A model generated the notes under the pieces. It did no database searches. It was not told where the DNA came from and saw nothing but the letters and a program-made list of their open reading frames with translations. From the NCBI GenBank assembly GCA_963924555.1, contig OZ004598.1:4686858-4750857 (forward strand): 64,000 nucleotides of DNA. The letters run 5' to 3'. The position numbers and the translations under genes are program-made. This stretch comes from Crambe crambe (Eukaryota; Porifera; Demospongiae; Poecilosclerida; Crambeidae). The first letter of the stretch is position 1, and each line of letters begins with the position of its first letter. Shown piece after piece: positions 1 through 18,086 of the stretch.

Positions 1-743
1 GATATCCTCGTGGAAGAGCTTGCCAGCGAGGAGAGACAGAGGAATGAAGGGTTCTTGGACATTGATCCCCTTTACTACCTGAATCATACGTTCCTCACCA
101 TCCACAGGTAACTTGTTATAATGAACCATAATGGTGGTACCACCTCCCAAGACACTTTGAGTATTTGTTTGTTTGTTGTTTATTGTTTGTTTGTTTGTTT
201 ATTTGTTTGTTTGTTTGTTTGTTTGAGGAGTGAATCAATTGATGATGCAATAGGACAATTATAGAGATGTCCTGATTAATATTGCAATAGGACACATAAA
301 AGTGTCCTGACTGCATCCACGTTGACGGGTTCTCCTTTTATTCAGGAGATTGGGAGAGGTGGGACAGAAGTATGGAAGTTCAGCTGTTCTCAGTCATCTG
401 CACATGCTGCCCAATGGTTCTTATGTCCTGAATGTGTCCAATACCGGTCTGGGGGAGGCTATCCTCTGTCGGAGTGGCAGGGCAGTGCCTCTTACCACCC
501 CTCACTCTCCCGCCACCAATGCCAAGGAGAAAACAAGAATAGCAGACACTAAAGGCTTCATCTCACAGGTAGCCACGCTAGCCATTTGACTATGCACTAA
601 AGGCTTCATCTCACAGGTAGCCACACTAGCCATTTGACTATGCACTAAAGGCTTCATCTCACAGGTAGCCACGCTAGCCATTTGACTATGTACTATCATA
701 TCTTAGCTCCAAAGCAAACATAGCACTTACAGAATGGCTATCT

Positions 744-817
<74 letters not shown>

Positions 818-2467
818 ACTCTCTCTCCCTTGCTCCCTTAGGATAACAGAGTCAATGGCGTTTGTGGTGCTTCTCGATTGATCGGTGTCTACCACCTCTG
901 GCCCCAGATCATCCCCATACCCTCCACCGAGTCCGTTCAGCTCAGAATGGAGGACGAATACATCATCATAGCTACAGACAGCCTGTGGAAGCACGTCACT
1001 TATGATCAAGTTGTCCACGAAACAAAGAGCATATCTGACCCGATACAAGCTGCAAAGAGGCTGCGTGACCTGGCAGTTGCTCATGGCAGTCATGTGGACG
1101 TCTCTGTCATAGTTATCAAGTTAAAGATCGACAAAGACCCTCCAGTACTCAGAAAAAGTGGAATGGAAGTTCCTGAAACAGTATCAGAGTCCAATTCGGA
1201 GGAGGAAGATGAAGAATTGGGGGTTACAAATATAGATGATGCCATTTCAGACATGGATGAAGGAGAAAATGAAGAAGAGGACGTGGAGAGTGGGAGAATT
1301 CCTATCACAGCCCTACCCATGGAAGCTACCACTCAAGATGATATAGATCGGATGGTTTTGGGTGCCATCACTTCACCTCTGGGAATGGAATCTGAAATCA
1401 AAGGCGATCAAATGATGCAGTCGACTAATCTTGATGACCTCCCACTCAGTGATGATGATTCTCCAGAGTCTCCAAGTCCCCCCGTTGCTGATTCCACCAT
1501 ATCTGATCTACAGAACCAAGTGGCGAGTTCCCAGTCCCCCCAGCAGGGTAAGCAGATGTCTCACAGCATCTACAAGCAGCAGATCGAAATGGAGTACGAA
1601 GCACAGACGCTGCCAAAGATAGCCTCACAGGTGAAGAAGAGCACGGGATTCACTGATTTGGAAACATCCTTTGAGCAGACACAAGTATGGAAATTTATAC
1701 ACATAACTCAATGTCTCTATGCCTGAATGAATGAAACATTAGGCCACAATTCATTGATCATTAGTTTCTCATCAGATGGTTTTGCTCAGACTGATGAGGA
1801 GGGCAGCATAGTATTGGCCATTATTTTGATTTCATTTTCTTGGAAAAACCACAGGAGTTGATACAGTCAGAAGTGATATAGCCAAATCTTGTAGGTAAAC
1901 TGATGTGGGTGGAGGATGAGAAACAAATAATCAATGGCCTTATGTCCCATCCACCATTATCTCTGGTCATTATGACTCGCAATAAATCTACAGTAACAAC
2001 ACTTATAATTTTGCTGATTTTGTGACTTAGGAAGGGCATATGATAAGACCATCATCTGTCTGTCAGGTGTATATTCATAGGCCGGCCCTTTCTGTCACTG
2101 AATTTAGCTAATCTAATTCTCTTTCCTTTTTATTAACTTATCATTTATCATTTCATTACAGAGTGTTCCCACTTTACAAGTGAAGTGGATGCACAAGAAA
2201 CCACAGGAGCTGTCCGATCCTGTCAGTAACCAGCTTGACGTTCTGAACGCCGCCATGATCCAGCTGAATGAAGAGGAAGGTTTTGCTTCCTCCTCTCCTG
2301 GGACTTACCATGTTGAGAGCATTGAGAGACCTAGGAAAAGAGGTGGAAGGGTCTCGAAAAGGTTGTCTTACGTGGAGCACTCGTACAATAAACTCACTAA
2401 TGATACATACAGTGGATCCTTGCATCATGTGCAAGCTTCTCCTAACTTAGACACATGGGTAGCTTAG
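1..2467 (+). CDS. PHLPP-like LRR/PP2C protein phosphatase, C-terminal part
   Basis: Coding exons are 1-107, 346-568, 842-1684 and 2162-2467; the 5' part lies outside the window. Exons 1-3 encode the second half of a PP2C domain. They align by eye with PHLPP1/2: the LG.xGQK block, the NxGxxxxxLCRxGxxxPL block, then RVNGV, xxSVxLxxxDEYIIIATDSLW and a final GSHVDVSVIVIKL strand. PHLPP enzymes dephosphorylate the hydrophobic motif of Akt and PKC in the cytosol and at membranes (family knowledge). The usual DGLWD metal motif reads DSLWK here, so its second Asp is missing; PHLPPs are also degenerate at this place. The remaining ~270 residues are acidic and Ser-rich, without a domain I recognise, and end in VA. 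The exon 2 donor lies in a tandem repeat (see findings). An adenylate-cyclase-type PP2C is the alternative. Confidence 0.8.
161..224. repeat. (GTTT)n microsatellite
   Basis: Imperfect tetranucleotide repeat within the first intron of the PHLPP-like gene. Confidence 0.9.
547..690 (+). repeat. 48-bp tandem triplication spanning a splice donor
   Basis: Three near-identical 48-bp units start at 547, 595 and 643. Each holds the last 22 bases of PHLPP-like exon 2 and the first bases of the following intron, so GT donors occur at 569, 617 and 665. The period is a multiple of three, but the intronic part of each unit has an in-frame TGA (587-589 in the first). Confidence 0.9.
748..815. repeat. (CT)n microsatellite
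   Basis: A CT run of about 68 bp just upstream of the exon 3 acceptor (exon starts at 842). It extends the pyrimidine tract of the splice site. Confidence 0.95.
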
Positions 2468-2658
2468 TCACATTACAACCTTGAAGCCACCAGCATTTAA
2501 TAACTGCACAATAATATTTATACAACTTGCTTTTTACAACTTCTTTATAGCAATGAAATTTTTTTCCTCTCTATATCATTATCAAACAGTTGGATTAAAA
2601 AAAGAAAACAGTTTAGAAAAGAAAGGAGTTATTTTTTGTTCCAAGTCCTAGTTACAAG

Positions 2659-3606
2659 TTATTTTTGGTTCCAGGTTCCAGTTTCTTTCTGTTTCTTCAC
2701 TGCTGCTTCTGTTGCTGCATACCTAGCATCTGCACCTTCTATCTTTCCCAGCTTCCCTGACTGGTAGTCTTGGAAAGCCTGTTGGATCTCCTCCCAAGTA
2801 TTCATGACAAATGGCCCATGTCTAGCAATGGGTTCACGTATCGGCTCTCCTGCTATCAAGAGAATCCGTATCTCCTCATTTTCTGATGCTTCCAACCTCA
2901 CCTCTTCTCCCTGGTCGAGTAGCCCCACCTGCCCCATGGAGGCTGGCTTTCTCTCACTCCCCAGAAAACCACTCCCTCTCCAAACATATAAAAATCCCTC
3001 ATACTGTTTAGGCACAGCTTGCACAAACACAGTTTTAGGTTTCAGTCTGATGTCGAGGAACATGATGGGTATACGAGTTTCAATCACCGCCTTTGCTCCC
3101 AATGCTTCACCGGCTATGACCTTGATCCACACATTACCACCTTCGGATGTCACAATAGGAATTGCCTCAGCTGGTGTGTCCTGGTAACGAGGGGGGATCA
3201 TTTTATCCTTAGCAGGGAGGTTAACCCAGAGTTGGAATCCTTCTGATCTTCCACCGTTCTTCAGTTGATCGTCGCTCGGCATTTCGGAGTGAACTACCCC
3301 AGAGCCTGCCGTCATCCATTGCACCCAGCCTTCTTTGAGCACACCGGAGTTTCCTGCACTGTCTTTGTGCTGTGAGCTGCCATCGATGATGTAAGTGACA
3401 GTCTCAAATCCTCGATGGGGGTGATCAGGGGCACCTATGGCCTCTCCAGGCTTATGAGTCACAGGTCCAAGGTGATCCAGCATTAGAAACGGATCACACT
3501 CGCTTATCTCTCCTCCAATGGGTCTCCTCACCGTGAAACCTCCACCTTCTCTCTGCTGGTGGGCAGTTACAAGTCTCTTGATCCCTCTTTGTCGAGACAT
3601 TCTCAT
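2659..3606 (-). CDS. PIR: Pirin family cupin protein
   Basis: Intronless ORF of 315 residues. The N-terminal cupin carries the pirin signature GAPDHPHRGFETVTYIIDG, then a second His in SSQHKDSAGN and a WVQWMTAGSGVVHSEMP block. The three His and one Glu that bind the metal in pirins are visible. The C-terminal half is the second, degenerate cupin. Pirins are iron-binding nuclear/cytosolic proteins linked to NF-kB co-regulation and, in some species, to quercetinase activity; the role here is not shown by sequence. Length is slightly above the usual ~290. Start options are Met1 or Met3. It converges on the PHLPP-like gene, with 191 bp between the stops. An NRF-1-like palindrome lies about 190 bp upstream. 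Confidence 0.92.
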   Translation of the reverse strand: MRMSRQRGIKRLVTAHQQREGGGFTVRRPIGGEISECDPFLMLDHLGPVTHKPGEAIGAPDHPHRGFETVTYIIDGSSQHKDSAGNSGVLKEGWVQWMTAGSGVVHSEMPSDDQLKNGGRSEGFQLWVNLPAKDKMIPPRYQDTPAEAIPIVTSEGGNVWIKVIAGEALGAKAVIETRIPIMFLDIRLKPKTVFVQAVPKQYEGFLYVWRGSGFLGSERKPASMGQVGLLDQGEEVRLEASENEEIRILLIAGEPIREPIARHGPFVMNTWEEIQQAFQDYQSGKLGKIEGADARYAATEAAVKKQKETGTWNQK

Positions 3607-3794
3607 GAAAGTTTTTCTTTTCTTGCTGCAGTTCTTGGTCTCTTGTTCTGTGCTCTTTTGCTGTACTGCAGGCCTCTTTTTATCCTAATCCAGACAGGAG
3701 TCTAGAATTACCCAGCTGTCATTACAACGCAGCATACATGAATTTTCGCGGATTCAGAAGTGATCAGCTACGTCATCAATCACGATCATCATTC

Positions 3795-3807
3795 TACGCA
3801 TGCGCAT
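3795..3807. promoter_or_regulatory. NRF-1-like palindrome upstream of pirin
   Basis: TACGCATGCGCAT, about 190 bp upstream of the pirin start codon. One of eight such sites in the window. The remainder of 3607-4039 shows no coding signal. Confidence 0.5.
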
Positions 3808-4039
3808 CATTACGTCATGAATTTTGCAAGTAGGCTATAATTTAGACTATTGTACAATTAGGCTTTATTAGACTATTGTTATCCCATAATGGTTAACATT
3901 GTTAAGAGATTTTTATTCTTGTGGATTTTTTCTGTACAGTAGTGTAGGGGCTTCTCTTACTTATGTCTTGAAGTGATCTATAGAAGACACTCTATGAAAG
4001 GCAAGCAATCATGTTATAAATACTTCTCCACAAAACGTG

Positions 4040-7000
4040 TTATTGTATTAATACCTTATCAGGTAGCACAGCAACCACACTGCTGATCCTCACCAGCTTT
4101 CCGTGTTTGGGAGGACAAGTGAAGTACCTCTTGCTCTTGACAAGACCATCTGTGTCACCAACTAAAAAGTTTTGGATGAAACATTTTAACTTAGAGAATA
4201 TATATCTTCCAGGAGCTAGCTAGTAGCCATAGGAAACTACAGTGGACAACACACTTGGGAGCCAGCCTTTGTAGAGTGTAAACTGTTCTCACCTGCTTCA
4301 TCCAATTTTACTCCAACATAAATGCGGTGATCTACATATTCACTGTCCACCTTCCCCACATACTTCACAATCCCAGTCAGCTTCGCCGGTTCCAAATCAA
4401 ACTCCGATTTCTTGATTCTGATAACCACTCTTTGGCCAATTCGCAACTGTTTAGCAAGTGCCAATTCCCGTACATCTGTTTCCCCTTGGTAACCAGGCAA
4501 GCCTGTGGTCTTGGACGTCATTCCCGTTAAACCAGTTTCAAGTTTTCGACTGGCTGGCCCCACCACAATGGCATTCATTCTACAGAGTTCGCAGGCACAC
4601 TGAGGGTTGGAAGGGGTGTGGTCTATCACCGTCATATCTCTGAGCTTGTATTCTCGTTTCATGTCATTGCTGGTGGGGAAAACAAAATCTTTTGCCCTTT
4701 GCTGCTTAGCTTTTATAGGAGGCAGTTTTGGAACTGTACGAGACTATAGAAGAAATAATGAAAAAACTTATTAGTCAAATTATAAACAACAATAACAACA
4801 ATAACAAACTTACCCTATTTCTTGGTTTGATATGCTCATCCAGAGATGCTGTGGGCTTAGAGTGGGCAAGGAGTGGTCCATTGAGACTAGTTGTAAAAGA
4901 CTTGGCCATATGATGCGGAGCAGAAAAGTCAGTCTCCTCCACCCACTGGTCACCTTCAGGCTGAATTACAGGAGCACTGTATGGTCTGTGAACAATGAGA
5001 ACACACCAAGTTCAGCTATAATGCTATTTATGAGGAACCTCCTCCAATAAAGGACACTCTGAAAAGAGGATGAACTTCTCAACAAAGGACGATCTAGCTA
5101 CCAACCTTGGCTCTTCAAGTGCTGCTCTCAAGTCCAACTGATGCCCTTTCCCTCTTAAAGACATCCCGGCACTTCCTACTTGGGGCTGGCCGAGTTGCTG
5201 CTGATAGTGCCGAGCCGTTTTCTCAAGAACATCAGCTAGAATGACTGCTCTTCGTCCGTCCTTCTCTTCCAACTCAGCCACTCTCAGCCTGGCGTTTCTC
5301 AGCTCTTGTTTATGCTTTTCAATAAGAGCTGTCTTGGTGGTCAGGAACGTCTTGAGAGTGCGAACTTCAGACTCTGATGAACGAAATTTCTCCTGTGTTT
5401 GTTCGAGTTTCTCCATCTCCTTTTCCAGATCCTGAAATCAAGAAGTATATAAATTAATTATTATATTCGATCATTAGATTTCATACCATGTTTCTTTCCC
5501 TCGAATTTTTCAAGTGTTTTCGTGTTTGCGATAGGGCAGCGTTTCTTTCGTCCAGGATTTTCTTGGTGGCATCCAGCTGCTCCTTAGTGGAGGCTAGTTT
5601 GTTTTCCAACTCAGGAAAATTTTTCTCATAGTCCTTGAGCCTTTTCTGTTCAGACTGGAGCTGGTGCTTCAGTTTAGATAGCTCTGAGTCTTGTGCATCC
5701 ATTTCTCCCTGAGTGGTCTGTTTTCGATATTCTAACAGTCATAGCTATACAGATATAGATGAAATTTGACTTTTCTAACCTTCAGCTCATCTGTGACTGC
5801 CTCAGCCTGCCTCTGTAGATTCATCATGTTAGTGTCTCTCTCTGCGATGCTACTATCTCGGTTAGCTATTGTATCCCTGTAAGAATGGAGCAAATAATAT
5901 ATTCATACTACTTGCATGGTTACTAGCTAGTTACCTTGCTTTTTGTAGTTCTTGCTCAGTCTCCGATAGCCTTATTTTCAAGTTATCCATTTCTGCCACT
6001 GTAATAATGGTAAATCTAAATTTATAACACTATGGATCTTTATTACATTTTCCTTGAAGCAAGTCCATTTGATGATCTTTGTTGACTATCACTGCCTTCA
6101 TCTGATCAATTTCATTTTCTCTACTAATTATCTAAAAGAGTTGGAATTAATTTCACTTAGACTATTAGCAACTAGATTATTATACAGACCTCAGCATTAG
6201 CTTCGTCCAATGCATGTCCAGTCTCATAGAGCTGTGCTTCGAGTGCCTCTTGTTCTTCTGTTGCCCTTGCCAGCTGATTCTCCAAGAACTGACCTTGACC
6301 CTTGTATCTCTCCAGTTCCATATTCATCTCTTCCACATGAGCATAAGCCTGGTTGATGAAAGCAATCTCATCTTCTCTGCTGCAGGAATCATTGAGAGAT
6401 TATATAACAATTGTCATCACAGATAGTGTAGTTGGAAGGACAGCTATGGTTTCTTACCCATCTCCTGTCTGAATCCCTTGTCGTGTTTCGCCAGTGAACT
6501 TATTGATCCATATTTCGCCCACTTCTTGACTACTTATTTTGCACCATGGACTCTGCATGTGACAGAGAAAGAATTTATTGGCTGGTTGCTAATAGCTTTG
6601 AAGATTTTCATGCTAAAACTCCTACACAGTGGAACTTTGGAATAATTGGACCACTTTGTATAGAGTGTATGGTATTTATTGAGAGGTTTCGGAGTCTTTA
6701 ATGGAGGTTCCACTGTATGAAAACAGCCATTACCTCTGAAGGGTCTTTGGCTCTGTAGACACGGAGAATTAACTCCTTTGCTAAAGAGTAGAATTCATTG
6801 TACGATGCTTTTCCGTTAGGGATATTCGCATAGAAGCTCTGCATATCTGTGTAGTCTTGCTCATTCAAGAAGGGGGTCATTTCTGCTGACTGCAAGAGTT
6901 GGATGAACATGTCCCAGGTGACATAGCCTTTCCCTTCTACATCAGTTCGTCTGTACAGGTCGTTTATCACTTCAGCAAACAGATCAATCCCAGACTCGGC

Positions 7001-8442
7001 TTTATCCCTGCATATAAAGAAATCACAAGTGCATCATTTTTGTGTGTACAAATCTTCACAGAGTCAGTTCTAAATGCAAATAAATTTTACCCACAAAAAT
7101 TTCTATTACTATACATTATATGTTCATGACTATAACAATGATGCGAAAATTTCCCCCACAAAAATTTCCGCCTACATGTATACATAATATAGCTATACAT
7201 ACATGACTTCTCCAGTTTGCTTGTTATAGTTAATTATCATGTCTCCATTGAGAGTTCTCAGCTCCACCCAGTGATCCTCAGCTGCTGGTTGGTTGGTGTA
7301 GAGTGAAGCTATAACTTCAGTGGCCGATCCAGCAAACTCGGCATAAGGAATTTGCCCTGATTGGTTGGGTAGTAATACGCCTTGCAATTGAGATATTTCT
7401 GTGGGGTTCAAGCCCAGGGAAGACTGTAGTTGCTATTTTTTTTAAAAAAAGTACAGTAGTAAATTAATCATAATACACTCTCATTCTCGATCTCACCTCC
7501 CAAAATTTTGATTGTTCAACAAAGCCAGTTCCCTGTGGATCTAGAGGTTGAAACACAGAGAGAATGACTATTTCCAGATGTTTGACGCCACTTCTTGCAC
7601 TAGCTTGGCTCATCCGACTCCTCCCATCCACTCTGGATGATCTTTTCCGCAGGCTTGGAACACCTGCTGCTCCATCTCGCTTGGATTTCTTCCTTTTCTT
7701 GTCCTTGTGTCTGTCTTTCTTCTTGTCCTGTTGTCATCATCAAAGTGAAACACTCCTTTTCAAAATATACTACCTACGACTAGCTAGCTAAATAGATATT
7801 TTTCTACATTCCTAAAATGAAGGGGGGAGCCTATATTCTACCAATCAACCTTCTTGATGCTCTGTTCCGTGACTGGTCTCTCAGATTCTGTTCTCTCTTC
7901 ATCTCCCTGACTGCTACTATTAGTCATCTCTGAAGTTTCAGGGTGAGATGCACCTTTGTTTGACCCCCTTGACTCTTTCTTGCTTTCCTGATTAGCAGGA
8001 GCATCGGTTTTCGTCTCTCCTTCTTGAGTGCTGTCTTGCTGTTCTCCAGCTTTTGTCTGAGGTGGTGACTCAGAGGTTTTCTTTGCTCCCTCATCGCTAC
8101 TATTACCAGTAGTAGTCACTTCATTGTTTGCTCCTTCACTGCTTTCTTTCTCCGCCTTTTCTTTATCAGTCATATCCTTGGATTTATCTGCTTGGACAGC
8201 TGGAGTTTCAACATGACTGCCTCCAGCTTTGGCTTCAATGCCAGTATCTTCACTAGTGGCCTTCTCATCTCCATCCTTGTCTTGGAGATCCTTGGTGCTT
8301 TCCTGCTTGCATCAAACGTAAGCTAGTTCAGTTGCAAATCTATGATAGTATTAAACTAACTAACCTGAACATGAGCTTGTTCTGTAGTGCCTGAGGGCAT
8401 ATTTTCCTTATCACCTCCGGAAGAATCCGTTACTTCATCCAT
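4040..8442 (-). CDS. EF-hand-like / coiled-coil / CAP-Gly cytoskeletal protein
   Basis: Fifteen exons join in consistent phase to about 1033 residues: 8442-8365, 8305-7850, 7727-7497, 7432-7203, 7007-6734, 6552-6458, 6379-6190, 6131-6047, 5998-5935, 5876-5780, 5717-5487, 5431-5106, 4985-4814, 4743-4293, 4161-4040. Order: acidic low-complexity N-terminus (exons 1-2); Lys/Arg-rich stretch; an EF-hand-like helical region (VFQPLDPQGTGFVEQSKFW, later DLYRRTDVEGKGYVTWDMF) interspersed with WW-like strands (WVELRTLNGDMIINYNKQTG, EIWINKFTGET); a long coiled coil (exons 7-12); a C-terminal CAP-Gly domain (GIVKYVGKVD...VGVKLDEAVGDTDG...RYFTCPPKHGKLVR). CAP-Gly domains bind microtubule ends or EEY tails, so a microtubule or ciliary role is inferred. 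The usual GKNDG motif is GDTDG here. I know no named animal family with this architecture. Exon 2 uses a weak donor (GTTGAT). Confidence 0.8.
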
Positions 8443-8560
8443 CTTGTAATATTGTGGAAATAAATGGGCCTTCTCACGTTCGCGATAATGTTCATGGAGC
8501 ATAAACAAGCTCCTCCCCCCTTTTCTGCATGCCAAAATCACCATGGTAATGTCAACTTGT

Positions 8561-8574
8561 GTACGCATGCGTAC
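8561..8574. promoter_or_regulatory. NRF-1-like palindrome upstream of CAP-Gly gene
   Basis: Perfect 14-bp palindrome GTACGCATGCGTAC about 120 bp upstream of the preferred start codon (8442). An in-frame upstream Met at 8580 would place the site inside the coding region; the downstream Met is preferred for that reason. Confidence 0.55.
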
Positions 8575-10272
8575 AGCCAATGAATATCTTTATCTTCCTA
8601 TTATGATGTCATGATACATCATGTGACTAACATTTGTAGGATATGACTTAGTACATGGTGTGTTTTCTTGTCTTTACTTCTGAGCTCTTCCACCAAGTCC
8701 CTAATATAGCTTTCAGAAGAGTCCCAAGAGACTGAAGTAAAACAGTAGTCAATAGAATAAGGTAGGCAAGGTGTAATATACAGCTGCACCTAGCAAGCAC
8801 ACTGTATTGAAGGTAGCTAGTAGCTGCAGCTTCTTACGGGGGAGGGCTATATAGTTAATGATTTTCTTTAGCTATAACCTAAGTCTCTCTGTAAGTTACT
8901 GGCTATGTTTTCTCCTAGCTACTAGCTGTGTTTCTCTTATCTACTGGCTATGTTTTTCTCAATGTGATTCCAGGTGTAGTGGGCCTTCCCTTATCAAGTC
9001 GCTGTCCTTGTATCATTACATTTGGACTGTGTGCTAGGACCATGACTGAGGGTGGATCCTTAAGGTTAGTTGATTACATAGAGCTGAAATAAGGAACCTG
9101 ACGTTAGGCGCATACATGGATGTGAATGAAGGGTGGGGTATGAGCAATAAGAGGTGAAGGATGTACGATAGAGAGGGCTTGTGTATAAAAAGAGCACAAT
9201 AGCCACTTATCATGCAGGAAGAGTTTGACATTTAGTGTGGGGGAGATAGGTTGTCTTAGCCCCCACTTTCGATCAGAAGTGCTGCTGTACTGTAAGTGAG
9301 AGAGTGATGCTCCTCTGTCTGTCGGTGGTGTGAAAGAATCAAGTGTGTTCCAGGCAGTTGGTCTGAGGTCAGCTGGTTAGATGCAGTAGACGGGCTGGTA
9401 CAAACAGAATCCTCACTAAAGAGTCCTCACCTCAATCGATTCAAAAGTAGATTCCTGAGTGGAGGTAGAGTCCCCAAGTAGAATCCTGAATAGAATCCTG
9501 AGTAGAATCCTGGGTAGAACCCTGAATAGTAGTAACCCAGATAGTGGAGTAGAATAGCCTTTGGGAATCGACTATTGTCATGTGAGGTTTTTTAAAAAAA
9601 CTTTGAGGAAAAATATAACATTTGATCCTGCACCCCTAATCCATAATACATAGATGACTAGGGAGTTGTGGGCATTGATTGTGGGGAGCTTCAAAGTACA
9701 TGGAGTGTTTTGTGTGGCATGTGAGAGTACCTTACTAGGCAGAGGATGTTAGTACAGCGTCACCAACTTCAAAAGCCACTCATTTCCTGTGCCAAAATTG
9801 AATCAGTAATGGTACTAATGTATATCCATGGATACCTTTCAGTGTGTTTTGTATTGTAGAGTGGTGTGTCATATTCAAAATGGATTAGGGGTTTATTAAG
9901 AGAATGTATTATGACTTTATGATTCCAAGAGCCCTCAGTGCAGCATGAGTGATAATTACAAAGTGAGTGAGTGAACATCATTTTTATTATGAGAGGTTTG
10001 TTTAGGATTAGCTGTATGCTGAACTGTACTATGACCTTTTGTTTATAGCTGGTCCGATCAAAGGTAACATTAGTTGTTGGTATCTAAAAGTATTTTTTTC
10101 CCTATTTGCTGTTTGTTTTATTACTCTTCTGTGTCACACTGTGTTTTTTTTTTCTTTCATAACTATTCTGCATGGTGTGACATGTGATAATGGGTGTAGT
10201 TTCAAATATTTTTTTTCAATTTGTATCATTAATTTCCTTTTTAGTGAATATGTGGTACCCAGCTATTCACAG
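8575..10272. other. Intergenic region between divergent CAP-Gly and HECT genes
   Basis: I see no coding exon. It probably holds untranslated first exons of the HECT gene. A degenerate tandem array of a 10-12 bp GAATCCTGA(A/G)TA unit lies at about 9425-9535. A repeated CTAGCTACTGGCTATG motif occurs near 8890-8960. Confidence 0.6.
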
Positions 10273-16407
<6,135 letters not shown>

Positions 16408-18005
16408 TTATTTATCTTTATTACGTTCACAAATCACTGTTTAATGTGTCCTAAATGTATAGATTTGTATGTGTGTCTGTCCTACAGTATAATGTTCTAT
16501 GTAATAATTATGACACTACAAGTGAAAGATAAAAGCCATGTACTTTACCTATAGCAGTTTCTGTGAACAATTATGCTATACCTTCAATAATAATCCCTAC
16601 ATCACTGCCTCTCAATAAGCTGCTTTAATTGTTCATGTGGTGGATGAAAAGTTTACGGTAAGTGATCCAAGAGCCATCAAAGTTCCGTTTCCCCTCAGTT
16701 TCACAGAGCTACATGTATGTTCTAACTACAAGCCCATTTCTGGTTCCGTGTTCGGCCACTGTCAGCGTGCAACTGTGAAGAAGTGAAGTTTAGAAAATTT
16801 ACCATGGCTTTAGGTGTCATTTCCTGGGATAACTTTTTTGTGTGTGGTTGGTGCTCTCTGATTGGAGTCGTCTCAAATTTTCACTTCCATGCAAGGCATG
16901 TCAGTAATGAAAAATAAAGTCAGTCAGCTGTCATTCAAAGGATCCACTACATTCATCTTGGGTGGTGAACAATTGTGGTAGTCATGATGGGGGGAGGAGG
17001 GGCCATGGCTCCCCCCTTGGATCCGCCACTGCGGTTGATGGTCAACCGTGTCTACTGATTATTATTGTTCGCACACCACACTACATGCATATACTTTCAG
17101 ATCCCACTAGCTACAGCTTAGTCTCACAAGCCATCCCACTTATTTTTTTCAAGTGGGCTGGCTCACGCAGCTAGCTTCATAACAGTCATAGCTACTTGGG
17201 CACACGCCATACACAGAAAATTTCGCTAGATCTAGGAGAAGAATTCGGCATCACACAAGACTGTGTAGTGTTGACGTGCAGGATGAAGTACACAGTGCTT
17301 GGTACAGTACTGGTCTCACAGATGATCAGATGTAGGCAGTAGTATAGTCTAGTAGCTAGAGTACAGGTACAGTACAATGTTTTAACTGTCATGCAGGATT
17401 GTGCACTTCCACAACTATTTGCACCACACATGCACCACAAGTATTCTACAATTGAAGAAAGACATTCAAAAACGTGTTCCTCTCATAATTCACATTACAC
17501 AAGTAAGGGAAAAAGCATTTTGTGAAATGAAAAAAGATGTAGGGATGACCACTGCTCAAAAAAATAAGGAAACAAGAAGGATGGAAATGGGATCAATCTT
17601 TGTTCTGTATATCCAGCCAACAATCCCTCACTATAATCTGAAGCTACCGGACGTATATGTAGGGATTATTTGCTGGATATACAGAACAAAGATTGATCCC
17701 ATTTCCATCTCTCTCTCTCTCTCCAGTAGCTAGCTCTTTCTGCCAAGCTTTTTTTTAAAGTTTTCATTATGGAAGATCGTAATTCTTAGAAGTAAGTGGT
17801 TATTCATCAAGTGTTTCATCTTATAGTTCTTATCTTATTCAAAACCAATTTTATGATTAGCTTTGCTCACAACACATTCTTCTCCTTCTTAATGTAGTGG
17901 TCTGGACAGGGATACACAAATAAATTGGAATCAAACAATTTACTTGCCAGTACAGTGCTGCAAGGTATATAGGTAAAGGGTACTACCGCACAAAAGAGCT
18001 TACGT
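16408..18005. other. Intergenic region, HECT gene to oxidase gene
   Basis: No coding signal was found. The HECT gene 3' UTR with A/T-rich polyadenylation-like sequence starts here. The only clear structure is the foldback at 17580-17708. Confidence 0.6.
17580..17708. mobile_element. Foldback (MITE-like) element
   Basis: The left arm, about 17580-17630 (beginning GATGGAAATGGGATCAATC), is almost perfectly complementary to the right arm, about 17664-17708 (ending GATTGATCCCATTTCCATC). Arms are about 45-50 bp around a loop of about 35 bp. It has no coding capacity. Target-site duplications are not evident. Confidence 0.75.
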
Positions 18006-18016
18006 ATGACGTTAAG

Positions 18017-18027
18017 TGCGCATGCGC
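18017..18027. promoter_or_regulatory. NRF-1-like palindrome upstream of oxidase gene
   Basis: TGCGCATGCGC contains the perfect consensus core GCGCATGCGC, 60 bp upstream of the preferred ATG at 18087. An in-frame ATG at 18006 lies just upstream of it and is judged less likely. Confidence 0.6.
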
Positions 18028-18086
18028 GGTGTGATAAGCTAGAAAGGGGAGTGGCTCCACCTGACTTGTGTGCCATACTAAAAAGT

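Noticed and set aside
2804-3246. Plus-strand ORFs over the pirin gene
   Set aside because: Antisense shadows of a well-supported coding sequence.
17401-17733. 110-residue ORF
   Set aside because: It overlaps the foldback element and has no recognisable domain or splice context.
18006-18086. Upstream in-frame start for the oxidase
   Set aside because: It would place the NRF-1-like promoter site inside the coding region and add residues with no family counterpart.
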